From Pseudomonadota bacterium (GTDB lineage: Bacteria > Pseudomonadota > Alphaproteobacteria > Rhodobacterales > Rhodobacteraceae), in contig CAUJIP010000049.1 of NCBI GenBank assembly GCA_963205235.1, forward strand, positions 1 to 64,000: DNA of 64,000 nt. Reading direction: 5' to 3'. A program made the translations under genes and the position numbers. Positions 45,947 through 54,497 of the stretch are shown piece by piece (position 1 is the first letter of the stretch; every line of letters begins with the position of its first letter). The notes beneath the pieces are model-generated. The model was not told the DNA's origin, searched no databases, and was given only the letters and a program-made list of their open reading frames with translations.

Positions 45947-47128
45947 ATGTTCCTCCCGTTCTTCCAGACCTTGCGGGAAGAGGGAGTGCCGGTTTCCCTG
46001 CGCGAATTCCTGACCTTTCTTGAGGCGATGGCCGCAGGGATCGTGATTTATGATCCCGAAGGCTTCTATCACCTTGCCCGGATGTGCATGGTCAAGGACG
46101 AACGCCATATCGACCGGTTCGACCGGGCCTTCGCCCGCGCCTTTTCCGGGCTGGAGCGGATCAGCGTCGATCAGGTGCTGGAGGCGATGGACCTGCCCAC
46201 CGACTGGCTGGCGAAACTGGCCGAACGCCACCTGTCGGAAGAAGAGCGCGCGGCCATTCAGGCGCTTGGTGGTTTTGACAAGCTGATGGATACCCTGCGC
46301 GAGCGACTGGCGGAACAGAAAGGCCGTCATCAAGGCGGATCAAAGTGGATCGGCACGGCGGGGACCTCGCCCTTTGGCGCCTATGGCTACAACCCCGAAG
46401 GCATCCGCATCGGCCAAGACGAAAGCCGCCACCGCCGCGCGGTCAAGGTCTGGGACAAGCGCGAGTTCCGCAATCTGGACGGTGACGCCGAAATCGGCAC
46501 CCGGACAATCAAGCTTGCGCTGCGCCGCCTGCGTCGTTGGGCGCGGGAAGGGGCGACCGAGGAGTTGGACCTGGACGGCACGATCCGAGCGACCGCTTCG
46601 CAGGGTTGGCTGAATGTGCAGACCCGGCCCGAACGGCGGAATGCGGTCAAGGTGTTGCTTCTCCTTGACATTGGCGGCTCGATGGACCCGCATGTGAAAG
46701 TGATGGAAGAGCTGTTCACCGCCGCGAAGGCCGAATTCCGGCATCTTGAGGTCTTCTATTTCCATAACTGTGTCTATGAGGGTCTGTGGCGCGACAACCG
46801 TCGCCGCTGGGATGCCCAGACCCCGTCGATGGAGATGATCCGGACCTATGGCCCGGACTGGCGGCTGATTCTGGTCGGCGATGCCGCGATGTCACCCTAT
46901 GAGATCACCCATCCCGGCGGGGCCAACGAACACTGGAACCGCGAGGCGGGGCAGGTCTGGCTGGACCGGCTGCGCGCGCAATGGCCGAACCACCTCTGGA
47001 TCAACCCGGTGGCGGAAAAGGATTGGGGTTATACCCGATCCACCGCCGTGATCCGCGAGATTTTCGAAGGCCGGATGGTGCCGATGACGCTGGACGGGCT
47101 TTCGCGCGGGATCAGGGAGTTGCGATGA
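45947..47128 (+). CDS. VWA domain protein (CoxE-like)
   Basis: 393 aa. N-terminal helical domain, then a VWA domain from ~235 with the MIDAS-like DIGGSMD (241-247). Here the first serine of the usual DxSxS is replaced by Gly, a form common in the CoxE-like branch. Expected to act with the MoxR ATPase in assembling or loading a metal site. It overlaps the next gene as ATGA (47125-47128). Confidence 0.87.
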   Translation: MFLPFFQTLREEGVPVSLREFLTFLEAMAAGIVIYDPEGFYHLARMCMVKDERHIDRFDRAFARAFSGLERISVDQVLEAMDLPTDWLAKLAERHLSEEERAAIQALGGFDKLMDTLRERLAEQKGRHQGGSKWIGTAGTSPFGAYGYNPEGIRIGQDESRHRRAVKVWDKREFRNLDGDAEIGTRTIKLALRRLRRWAREGATEELDLDGTIRATASQGWLNVQTRPERRNAVKVLLLLDIGGSMDPHVKVMEELFTAAKAEFRHLEVFYFHNCVYEGLWRDNRRRWDAQTPSMEMIRTYGPDWRLILVGDAAMSPYEITHPGGANEHWNREAGQVWLDRLRAQWPNHLWINPVAEKDWGYTRSTAVIREIFEGRMVPMTLDGLSRGIRELR

Positions 47129-47478
47129 AACGTCTTGTCTCGCTATGGCATGCACGACCCCGCCTGACGGTGGCCTTCCTGCTGGCCTGCTTTGCAACGC
47201 TTTTTTTCGCCGGGCGTTTCGTGACCTTTTCGATCTACTGGGCCCAGCATCGGGATATGCCGGTCGAGCCCTGGATGACAGTCAGTTATGCCGCAAGATC
47301 CTGGGGCATTGACCCCGGTGCGCTGAATGATTTGCTTGACCTTCCGGCGCCCGAGGTGAAAGGCCATCCACAACCCTTGACCGAGATTGCCCGTGACCGG
47401 GGAATTCCGGTTGACGATCTGCTGGCCGACGTCGAGGCCGCAATCGCCGCTCTGACGTTGACCGAGCACGCCGAATGA
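47125..47478 (+). CDS. Small membrane-anchored protein, unknown
   Basis: 117 aa. ATG overlaps the VWA stop. One transmembrane helix (about 15-38) is followed by a mostly helical periplasmic part (EPWMTVSYAARSWGIDPGALNDLLDLP, DRGIPVDDLLADVEAAIAALT). No family recognised. It overlaps DedA by ATGA (47475-47478), making a tightly coupled VWA-this-DedA trio. Confidence 0.7.
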   Translation: MKRLVSLWHARPRLTVAFLLACFATLFFAGRFVTFSIYWAQHRDMPVEPWMTVSYAARSWGIDPGALNDLLDLPAPEVKGHPQPLTEIARDRGIPVDDLLADVEAAIAALTLTEHAE

Positions 47479-48074
47479 CCGACTGGCTTCTGGCCCTTGT
47501 CCCGCAATACGGGCTTTGGCTGCTGGCTGGGGTGACGTTTCTGTCCTGCCTTGCCCTGCCCATTCCTGCCTCGATCCTGATGCTGACGGCAGGCGGGTTT
47601 GCTGCTGCAGGCGACTTCGACCTTTGGCAAGCTCTCGGGGCATCATGCTGCGGGGCGATTCTTGGCGACCAGCTTGGCTATGGTCTGGGTCGCGGCATCG
47701 GACCTTCGGTTCTGGCCCGTCTGGGCAAGGATCAAAGCCGTGATCGGCTTCTTGCCCGGGCGCAGGCGCTGATGGATCGAAATGGCGCAGCGGCAGTGTT
47801 TCTGTCGCGCTGGCTTCTTAGCCCGCTTGGTCCCTATGTCAACCTGATCGCGGGCAGCACCGGCCTGGGATGGCTGCGCTTTACGCTCGCAGGTATCGCG
47901 GGAGAGGCGCTCTGGACGGGGATGTATGTCGGCGCGGGTTTTGCATTTGGAGGCAATATTCAAGCGGCCAATGACATGCTGGGTTCGCTTCTGGGCTTGA
48001 TCGGCGGAGCGGCGGCTGTGCTGGTTCTTGGCTTGTGGCTGTTCGGGAGCGGGAAACAGGACGGTCTGCGCTGA
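47475..48074 (+). CDS. DedA family membrane protein
   Basis: 199 aa with about six hydrophobic segments. LPIPASILMLTAGGFAAAGD, GDQLGYGLGRGIG and the ISRWLLSPLGPYVNLIAGSTG region (a re-entrant loop with the conserved Arg) identify DedA/SNARE-associated proteins, needed for membrane homeostasis and lipid translocation. Confidence 0.88.
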   Translation: MTDWLLALVPQYGLWLLAGVTFLSCLALPIPASILMLTAGGFAAAGDFDLWQALGASCCGAILGDQLGYGLGRGIGPSVLARLGKDQSRDRLLARAQALMDRNGAAAVFLSRWLLSPLGPYVNLIAGSTGLGWLRFTLAGIAGEALWTGMYVGAGFAFGGNIQAANDMLGSLLGLIGGAAAVLVLGLWLFGSGKQDGLR

Positions 48075-48142
48075 ACAGCCCTTGACCGGGATTGCCGGAA
48101 ACGGTGCGCCGCTTTAGCCTTTGGCCAGACACGGAGGCCCCG

Positions 48143-49177
48143 ATGCCCGACGACACCCTGCCCCTGACGCAATACCTGAACCTCGACCCCTCGCTTTATG
48201 TGCGCGAAGATGTCTGGCAGTTGGAACGCCAAGGGATCTTTGCCCGGAGTTGGCAATTCATGGGCCCCGTGTCCCAAGTGGCTGACCCCGGCCAGTATCT
48301 GGCCATCGACATCGCGGGCACTCCGGTCTTTGCGATCCGGGGGAAGGACGGGGTGTTGCGGGGGTTCAAGAATGTCTGCCGCCACCGGGGCGCGAAGCTT
48401 CTGGCGGATGGGACCGGGAAATGCGGGCTTGTCGTCTGCCCCTATCACAAATGGTCCTTTTCGGACACCGGGCGGCTGGTGCAGGCCCCCTGGTATGGCC
48501 GCGACCCGGCGATCATCCCGGAAGACTGGCCGCTGGACCCCGTGGATCTGGCCGAATGGCGCGGGCTTCTGTTTGCGGCGCTTGATCCGAAAACGACACT
48601 TCTTGACCAGTTGGGCGATCTGCCTGCGGAACTGGCGGACGAGCCAATGGAAAGCTATGTCGCAACCGACAGCGCCACAGTCAGTTTTGATGCGAACTGG
48701 AAGACCTATACCGACAACTTTGTCGAGGGCTATCACATCCCCGGAACCCACCCGTCCTTCTATGCCGCGATCGACTTCGAGGCGTTTCAGACCACCGCCC
48801 ACCGGGGTTTCGTCAAGATGACCGCCCCGCCGAAGCAGGGATTGTTTTACCGGGGCAAGTGGCTGTGGATGTGGCCGAACTGGACCTTGTCGCTGTTTGA
48901 CGGTGGCATGAATGTCAGCCGGATCAACCCGACCAGCGTCAGCCATACCGACCAGCACTATCACTTTTTCTTCGCCGACACCTCTGACGCCGGGGCAGAA
49001 GCCCGGGCAAAATCGGTTCAGGGCACCTTGGCAGTCGTGCGCGAGGATTATCAGGTCTGCGTCGAGACCCATCGCAACTATGCCTCTGGCGCCTATACGG
49101 CGGGGCCATTGTCGGGTCGGCACGAAAAGGGCGTGCGCTATTTTCAGGAACGGGTTGCGGCAGCACTTGGGGTTTGA
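48143..49177 (+). CDS. Rieske non-heme iron oxygenase alpha subunit (quaternary-amine type suspected)
   Basis: 344 aa. Rieske centre: Cys79-x-His81 and Cys99-x2-His102. Mononuclear iron: His198 and His203 in NFVEGYHIPGTH, with an Asp expected in REDYQ. The bridging residue three before His198 is Glu195, not the usual Asp. Glu is found in carnitine, choline and betaine oxygenases (CntA, CMO, GbcA), so an N-methylammonium substrate is likely. Start at 48143 with GGAGG upstream. No reductase is adjacent. Confidence 0.8.
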   Translation: MPDDTLPLTQYLNLDPSLYVREDVWQLERQGIFARSWQFMGPVSQVADPGQYLAIDIAGTPVFAIRGKDGVLRGFKNVCRHRGAKLLADGTGKCGLVVCPYHKWSFSDTGRLVQAPWYGRDPAIIPEDWPLDPVDLAEWRGLLFAALDPKTTLLDQLGDLPAELADEPMESYVATDSATVSFDANWKTYTDNFVEGYHIPGTHPSFYAAIDFEAFQTTAHRGFVKMTAPPKQGLFYRGKWLWMWPNWTLSLFDGGMNVSRINPTSVSHTDQHYHFFFADTSDAGAEARAKSVQGTLAVVREDYQVCVETHRNYASGAYTAGPLSGRHEKGVRYFQERVAAALGV

Positions 49178-49207
49178 CCGCCCCCGCGCCGTGCCTATAT
49201 CGGGCCG

Positions 49208-49909
49208 ATGAGCAAGTTTCTTTTCCCCCTCGCGCTGGCCATTTTCTATGCCTTCCTGATGCTGCGCTTTTCGCTGTGGCGCACCAAGAAGATGCTGGAC
49301 AGCCAGTCGGTGCCGCTAACAGACCCCGCGATCAACCTGCTTGCCGACAAAATGGCAAAGGCGATGGAAATCAGGCGGATCGACATTCGTGTTTTCGAGG
49401 TCGAACCGGTGAACGGTCTTGCCGCAGCCGATGGCCGCATTTTCCTGACCAGGGGCTTCATCAACCGGTATGCCCGCGGCGATGTCAGCGCGGAAGAACT
49501 CGCCTCGGTCATCGCACATGAGCTTGGCCATGTCGCCCTTGGCCATATGCGGCGGCGGATGATCGACTTTACCGGTCAGAATGCGGTGTTTGTCATGCTT
49601 TCGGCACTGTTGAACCGCTTCCTGCCCTTCATTGGCATCTGGATCGCCAACCTGATCTCGACCGCGCTGATGGCCCGGCTGTCGCGACGCGACGAATTCG
49701 AGGCGGATGCCTATGCCACCGCGCTTTTGCTTCGGTCGGGAATCGGGACAGGCCCGCAGAAATCGCTGTTCCGCAAGCTTGGCGCGTTGACGGCGAACCG
49801 GACCGAGGGCGCGCCAGCCTGGCTTCTTAGCCACCCTAAGACTGACGAGCGTATCGCGGCAATCGAGGCGAACGAGGCGCGCTGGTTGGGGCCGGATCAA
49901 ATTTCTTAA
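49208..49909 (+). CDS. M48 family metalloprotease (HtpX-like)
   Basis: 233 aa. An N-terminal transmembrane helix (3-20), then HELGH (104-108) with a third ligand in EFEADAYAT, typical of M48 zinc proteases. A second hydrophobic segment lies in ~124-155. Shorter than HtpX, so a soluble-domain relative. It ends inside a paired-hairpin element shared with the PIN gene. Confidence 0.87.
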   Translation: MSKFLFPLALAIFYAFLMLRFSLWRTKKMLDSQSVPLTDPAINLLADKMAKAMEIRRIDIRVFEVEPVNGLAAADGRIFLTRGFINRYARGDVSAEELASVIAHELGHVALGHMRRRMIDFTGQNAVFVMLSALLNRFLPFIGIWIANLISTALMARLSRRDEFEADAYATALLLRSGIGTGPQKSLFRKLGALTANRTEGAPAWLLSHPKTDERIAAIEANEARWLGPDQIS

Positions 49910-49944
49910 GGGGCGAAATTTGCCACAATCCTTGCTTATGGATT
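49898..49944. terminator. Paired-hairpin element at convergent gene ends, copy 2
   Basis: CAAATTTC / GAAATTTG (49898-49905, 49915-49922), then a smaller AATCC / GGATT hairpin (49927-49931, 49940-49944) around TTGCTTAT. Same layout and clear residual sequence match to the element at 37008-37056 (CTTGCTTA core conserved). First hairpin overlaps the M48 stop. Confidence 0.6.
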
Positions 49945-49949
49945 TTCCC

Positions 49950-50492
49950 CTAAGCCCCCAAAGCCTTTGCCAGTCGATAAAGTCTTGCCCGTTTCAACAG
50001 GCTTTTCAGCGTCACCGTCTGGCCAAAGATCGCTTCCGCCTTTGCCCGGACGGTCTCAACGATACCCGCCATTCTTTCGGGATGGCTTGACTGCAATTCC
50101 CACAGGAACCCATCCGGATCACGGCGCGCAATCCCTTCGGCCGCCAGCACGTGGCCCGGAAAATCCTGCGCGTTGAACGTCACGATGGCATCGGCACCGC
50201 TGGCGATGGCCGTGGCAAGGACGTGGCGGTCATTCGGGTCGGGCAGCAAAAGCCGCGCTTCGATCTGGAGCTGTTCGCGGATCAGGCCACGCGGAAAGGT
50301 CGCGCGCAGAAGGGCGGCTTCGCCTTCGGCAATCGCCGGGGCCTCGGGGCCAAGTTTGGCCGTCGCCAGCACCCATTCGCGCAGGATGCGGTCCGAAAAG
50401 ACCGGCTGATAAAGCCCCGCAGCCGCCGCACCCTGCAGGATTTCCCTCAGCACCGTCGGATAAAGGACACAGGCGTCCAGAACCGCCTTCAT
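49950..50492 (-). CDS. PIN domain protein
   Basis: 180 aa. Starts MKAVLDACVLYPTVLREIL with the first acidic residue of PIN nucleases (Asp6). DPNDRHVLATAIASGADAIVTFNAQDFPG is the second acidic block. PIN domains are metal-dependent RNases, often type II toxins. No antitoxin-like gene is next to it, and the length is more typical of chromosomal RSP_2648-like PIN proteins. The start at 50492 was chosen because upstream residues do not fit the domain. Confidence 0.78.
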   Translation of the reverse strand: MKAVLDACVLYPTVLREILQGAAAAGLYQPVFSDRILREWVLATAKLGPEAPAIAEGEAALLRATFPRGLIREQLQIEARLLLPDPNDRHVLATAIASGADAIVTFNAQDFPGHVLAAEGIARRDPDGFLWELQSSHPERMAGIVETVRAKAEAIFGQTVTLKSLLKRARLYRLAKALGA

Positions 50493-50568
50493 CGCCGCTT
50501 TTCCGCCCTGACGCGCGTCATCGCTGGGACAAGCGCAGAGCGCCCGCAAGGGAGCGACAAGCGGCCCC

Positions 50569-51786
50569 TCATCCATCCAACCGGAATGCCAGCGCCTTGA
50601 GATAGGACGATTCCGCCAGTTGCGGCAGGACCGGATGATCGGGCCCGGCAAAGCCGGTATGGATGATCTGACTGCGCCGCCCGCCCCGCCCGATCCCACG
50701 GGCCGACGCATTGCGGAAGGCCTGAAGATCGGCGGCATGGCTGCACGAACACAGCACCAGATAGCCCCCCGGTGCCACCAGCGGCGCCGCCAGCCGCGCC
50801 ACCCGTTCATAGGCGCGCAGGCCCGCCTCAAGTGCCGGTTTCGCCGGCGCAAAGGCGGGCGGGTCGCAGATCACCAGATCGAACTGCGCACCTTCCGCGC
50901 CCAAAGCCTCCAGCACGTCGAAGGCGTCGCCCTGCCGCGTCGCAAGACGGTCGCCAAAGCCCGAAGCCGCAGCCCCCTGCCCGGCCAGTGCCAGTGCCGC
51001 CGCCGAGGCATCCACGGCCAAAGCGCTGACAGCCCCCCCGGCCAAGGCAGCAAGACCAAACCCGCCGACATGGGCAAAGACATCCAGCACCCGCGCGCCC
51101 TTGGCCAGACGCGCGGCAAAGGCGTGGTTTTCGCGCTGATCAAAGAAAAGGCCGGTCTTCTGCCCGCCGATCAGGTCAGCCATATAGGTCGCACCGTTCA
51201 TCGGCACCTTGACCGGCCCGTCCGGCGCTGTCCCGTGAATGACCGCAATCTCTTCGTCCAGACCTTCCAGCCCGCGCGCGCGGCCAGAACCGTTCTTGAT
51301 CACGGTCCGAACCCCGGTCACCGCGACCAATGCTTCAACCAGCGGTTCCAGCAAAAGCTCGGCCCAGGCCGCGTTCGGCTGCACCACGGCCACATCGCCG
51401 AACCGGTCGATCACCACGCCGGGAAGGCCGTCGACCTCGGCATGGACCAGACGATAGTAGGGCTGCGAATAAAGCCGCGCCCGATGCGCCAAGGCGCGGG
51501 CGATGCGGCCGGCAAACCAGTCCTGATCGATCACCGCTTCGGGGTCGCGATCCAGCATCCGGGCGATGATTTTTGATTTCACATTGACGGTGACAAGGCC
51601 CAATGGCCGCCGCTCACCATCTTCCAACACCGCAAGCGCGCCGGGGGCAAGGCCCTGGGTGCGACGGTCAGTCACCAGCTCGTCAGCATAGACCCAAGGG
51701 AAGCCATGACGAATGGCCCGCGCCTCGGCCTTGGGCTTCAGGCGGACGACAGGAAGGGTGCGGGGGTCGGGCGAAAGTTCATCCAT
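50569..51786 (-). CDS. Class I rRNA (cytosine-C5)-methyltransferase, RlmI-like
   Basis: 405 aa. An N-terminal PUA domain (VRLKPKAEARAIRHGFPWVYADEL) precedes a SAM-binding Rossmann domain (VLDVFAHVGGFGLAAL) and the catalytic ICDPPAFAPAK and CSCSHA (with the cysteines used by m5C methyltransferases). RlmI methylates 23S rRNA C1962. The family fit is good. The exact target is inferred. Confidence 0.86.
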   Translation of the reverse strand: MDELSPDPRTLPVVRLKPKAEARAIRHGFPWVYADELVTDRRTQGLAPGALAVLEDGERRPLGLVTVNVKSKIIARMLDRDPEAVIDQDWFAGRIARALAHRARLYSQPYYRLVHAEVDGLPGVVIDRFGDVAVVQPNAAWAELLLEPLVEALVAVTGVRTVIKNGSGRARGLEGLDEEIAVIHGTAPDGPVKVPMNGATYMADLIGGQKTGLFFDQRENHAFAARLAKGARVLDVFAHVGGFGLAALAGGAVSALAVDASAAALALAGQGAAASGFGDRLATRQGDAFDVLEALGAEGAQFDLVICDPPAFAPAKPALEAGLRAYERVARLAAPLVAPGGYLVLCSCSHAADLQAFRNASARGIGRGGRRSQIIHTGFAGPDHPVLPQLAESSYLKALAFRLDG

Positions 51787-51828
51787 GGCGCTGCCATAGC
51801 CGCTTTCGCCCGAAACCGGAAGCCAAGC

Positions 51829-52176
51829 TTACTTCAATTCCACCGTCATCGAGATATTCGCGGTGCCATACAGATAGTCCGGCTGGCCAGGGCTTGCGTT
51901 GACCTGGGTCGACACCGAGACGTTGGTGATCGTGCAGCTTTTCGCGATCGTCGCCATCAGCCCATCACATTCCTTGACGGCGCGGACATAAAGCCGCTGG
52001 CGATAGGCGTCTTCCTCGGCTTCCTTGGCTGCAGCATCCGCCCCCGCCATCGGGGCGTTCACACTGATCGAGGTCGAGAAATAGATGCCGGACATCATGC
52101 CCGACATATCCACTTCTTCCTGAGCAGCGGCAGGAACGGACAGCAGGAACAAAACCGGCAGGGCAGAAAGGCGCAT
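51829..52176 (-). CDS. Small periplasmic protein, SIMPL-like
   Basis: 115 aa. Signal peptide (MRLSALPVLFLLSVPAAAQ). The mature part (DMSGMMSGIYFSTSISVNAPM, YRQRLYVRAVKECDGLMATIAKSCTITNVSVSTQVN) suggests a small alpha/beta domain. It has two cysteines that could pair. AAGGAG lies 8 bases before the ATG. No firm family. It is divergent from edd and its promoter region faces the LacI-type operator. Confidence 0.62.
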   Translation of the reverse strand: MRLSALPVLFLLSVPAAAQEEVDMSGMMSGIYFSTSISVNAPMAGADAAAKEAEEDAYRQRLYVRAVKECDGLMATIAKSCTITNVSVSTQVNASPGQPDYLYGTANISMTVELK

Positions 52177-52376
52177 GAGATGATCTCCTTTGGATGTGTC
52201 TTGCCGCGAAGTGTCGGTCATCAAGCAGGTCTGCGCAACTATGGGATTCCTACCCAGCCGTATGCCATTCCAGACTGTTGGCCCTTGCACACCGTGCTCT
52301 CTCGCGCCGGGATCATTTCGTGATACGATCTGACCGGCACCAGAGTCCGTTTCGGGGCAACCTGAAACTTGGGTAT

Positions 52377-52390
52377 TGTTAGCGCTAACA
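52377..52390. promoter_or_regulatory. LacI-family operator overlapping the edd promoter
   Basis: TGTTAGCGCTAACA is a perfect 14-base palindrome with the central CG of LacI-family sites. It overlaps a candidate -35 (TTGTTA, 52376-52381) placed 17 bases before TAGAAG (52399-52404). Repression by steric block is therefore likely. CceR, which controls edd in Rhodobacter, is a LacI member and the natural candidate. It is not encoded in the window. Confidence 0.7.
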
Positions 52391-52432
52391 GTCGATGCTA
52401 GAAGCAGGTCATCCACCTGCCCAGGGAAAATC

Positions 52433-54238
52433 ATGTCCGTCAACTCGACAATCGCCCGCGTGACCGACCGGATCCGCGCCCGTTCCGAACAAACGCGATC
52501 GACCTACCTGACCAGAATGGGTGCCGCTGTCGCGAAAGGGCCGGTCCGGGCGCACCTGTCCTGCGGCAACCAGGCCCATGCCTATGCCGCGATGGGCGAG
52601 GCAAAGGGTGATCTGGCCGGGGCAAAGGTGCCGAACATCGGCATCGTGACCGCTTACAACGACATGCTTTCGGCCCACCAACCCTATGAACGCTATCCCG
52701 ACCTGATCCGCGAGGCCGCGCGCCACGCGGGGGCCACGGTTCAGGTCGCCGGCGGGGTTCCGGCGATGTGCGACGGGGTGACCCAGGGCCAGCCGGGGAT
52801 GGAGCTGTCGCTTTTCTCGCGCGATGTAATCGCTTTGGCCGCCGGAGTGGCCTTGTCGCACAACTGCTTTGACGCGGCGATCTACCTGGGCGTCTGCGAC
52901 AAGATCGTGCCCGGCCTGATCATGGCGGCGGCCACCTTCGGCCATATCCCGGCGGTCTTCGTGCCCGCAGGCCCGATGACCAGCGGCATTCCCAATGACG
53001 AAAAGTCCCGCGTCCGCAACGCCTATGCCGAGGGCCGCGCAAGCCGTGAGGAATTGATGGCCGCCGAAATGGCCAGCTACCACGGCCCCGGCACCTGCAC
53101 CTTCTATGGCACGGCCAACACCAACCAGATGCTGATGGAGGTGATGGGCCTGCACCTGCCCGGTGCCAGCTTCGTCAACCCCGGCACTCCCTTGCGCGAC
53201 GCACTGACCACCGCCGCCGTCGACCGCGCCGCCACGATTACAGCGCTTGGCAATGACTTCCGCCCGGCGGGCGAAATCCTGGACGAACGCGCCTATGTCA
53301 ACGGGATCGTCGGGCTGATGGCGACGGGGGGCTCGACCAACCTTGTCCTGCACCTGCCCGCCATGGCCCGCGCGTCCGGGGTGATCCTTGACCTGCAGGA
53401 CTTTGCCGATTTGTCCGAAGCCGTACCGCTGATGGCCAAGGTCTATCCGAACGGCCTTGCCGACGTGAACCACTTTCACGCCGCCGGGGGGCTGCAATTC
53501 CTGATCGGCCAGCTTCTGGATGCGGGCCTTCTGCACCCAGACGCCAAGACCGTCGCGGGGGATGGTCTTGCCTTCTACCGGCAGGAACCCGTGCTGACCG
53601 ATGGCCGCCTGCAATGGCGCGACGGTGCCAAGACCAGCCTGAACGACAGGATCCTGCGCCCCGCTTCCATGCCCTTCGCGCCGCAAGGCGGGCTGAAGCA
53701 ACTGACCGGCAACCTTGGCCGTGGCGTGATCAAGGTTTCCGCCGTCGCCCCCGAGCGTCATGTGATCGAAGCCCCTTCCCGCGTCTTCCACAGCCAGGAC
53801 GCGGTGAAGGCCGCCTTCAAGGCGGGTGAGTTCACCAGCGATACCGTGGTCGTCGTCCGCTTCCAGGGTCCGCAAGCCAACGGGATGCCCGAGCTTCATT
53901 CGCTGACCCCCACCCTGTCGGTCCTGCAGGAACGCGGGCTGAAAGTCGCACTGGTGACCGATGGCCGGATGTCCGGTGCCAGCGGCAAGGTGCCCGCCGC
54001 GATCCATGTCTCGCCCGAGGCCGCGGCCGGTGGGCCGCTGGCAAAGCTCCGCGATGGCGACATTGTCCGTCTTGATGCCGATGCCGGGACCCTGACCGTC
54101 CTTGCGCCGGACTTTGACAACCGCACCCCGGTCAGCGCCGACTTGTCCGGAAATGACCACGGCATAGGTCGCGAACTTTTCGCCGCCTTCCGCCGCCATG
54201 CCGGTTCTGCCGATACGGGGGCGGCCCTGGTCGTCTGA
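52433..54238 (+). CDS. edd: Phosphogluconate dehydratase
   Basis: 601 aa. First dedicated step of the Entner-Doudoroff pathway: 6-phosphogluconate to KDPG. An IlvD/Edd fold with [47 protein letters not shown] and [16 protein letters not shown]. The cysteines of the [4Fe-4S] site lie in these blocks. The start at 52433 (AGGGAAAATC upstream) places the operator outside the coding region. eda follows 259 bases downstream. Confidence 0.95.
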   Translation: MSVNSTIARVTDRIRARSEQTRSTYLTRMGAAVAKGPVRAHLSCGNQAHAYAAMGEAKGDLAGAKVPNIGIVTAYNDMLSAHQPYERYPDLIREAARHAGATVQVAGGVPAMCDGVTQGQPGMELSLFSRDVIALAAGVALSHNCFDAAIYLGVCDKIVPGLIMAAATFGHIPAVFVPAGPMTSGIPNDEKSRVRNAYAEGRASREELMAAEMASYHGPGTCTFYGTANTNQMLMEVMGLHLPGASFVNPGTPLRDALTTAAVDRAATITALGNDFRPAGEILDERAYVNGIVGLMATGGSTNLVLHLPAMARASGVILDLQDFADLSEAVPLMAKVYPNGLADVNHFHAAGGLQFLIGQLLDAGLLHPDAKTVAGDGLAFYRQEPVLTDGRLQWRDGAKTSLNDRILRPASMPFAPQGGLKQLTGNLGRGVIKVSAVAPERHVIEAPSRVFHSQDAVKAAFKAGEFTSDTVVVVRFQGPQANGMPELHSLTPTLSVLQERGLKVALVTDGRMSGASGKVPAAIHVSPEAAAGGPLAKLRDGDIVRLDADAGTLTVLAPDFDNRTPVSADLSGNDHGIGRELFAAFRRHAGSADTGAALVV

Positions 54239-54262
54239 TCGGAACGCCCCTGCCAAACCTGC

Positions 54263-54297
54263 GCCTCCGGCGGGGATATTTTAACAAAGATGAAAGG
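54263..54297 (-). repeat. Interspersed intergenic element, copy 4 (inverted)
   Basis: Inverted copy of the ~35-bp element (GCCTCCGGCGGGGATATTT then CAAAGATGAAAGG) 24 bases after the edd stop. Complementary to copy 5 at 54415-54450. Confidence 0.85.
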
Positions 54298-54414
54298 ACT
54301 TAAAGGCTAGGTTGACTTTACGGTACAGGCGGGGACGCCGATGACCGTCAAAGGTGAAAGGTCCCCCGTCTCCCCCGCGCCGCGGCCCGAGATGGGGGTG
54401 CCCGACCGACCTGC

Positions 54415-54450
54415 CCTTTCATCTTTGCGACAAATATCCCCGCCGGAGGC
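54415..54450 (+). repeat. Interspersed intergenic element, copy 5
   Basis: CCTTTCATCTTTG, spacer CGAC, then AAATATCCCCGCCGGAGGC. It is 19 + 13 bases complementary to copy 4 and could close a ~190-nt stem-loop between edd and eda mRNA. Confidence 0.85.
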
Positions 54451-54497
54451 TCCCAACGTTTTCACCCCGAACCATCGGGGCAAGAAGGAGCCTACCC

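Noticed and set aside
52409-54256. 615-codon open frame opposite edd
   Set aside because: Antisense shadow of a clearly conserved edd; low-complexity, Gly/His-rich product.
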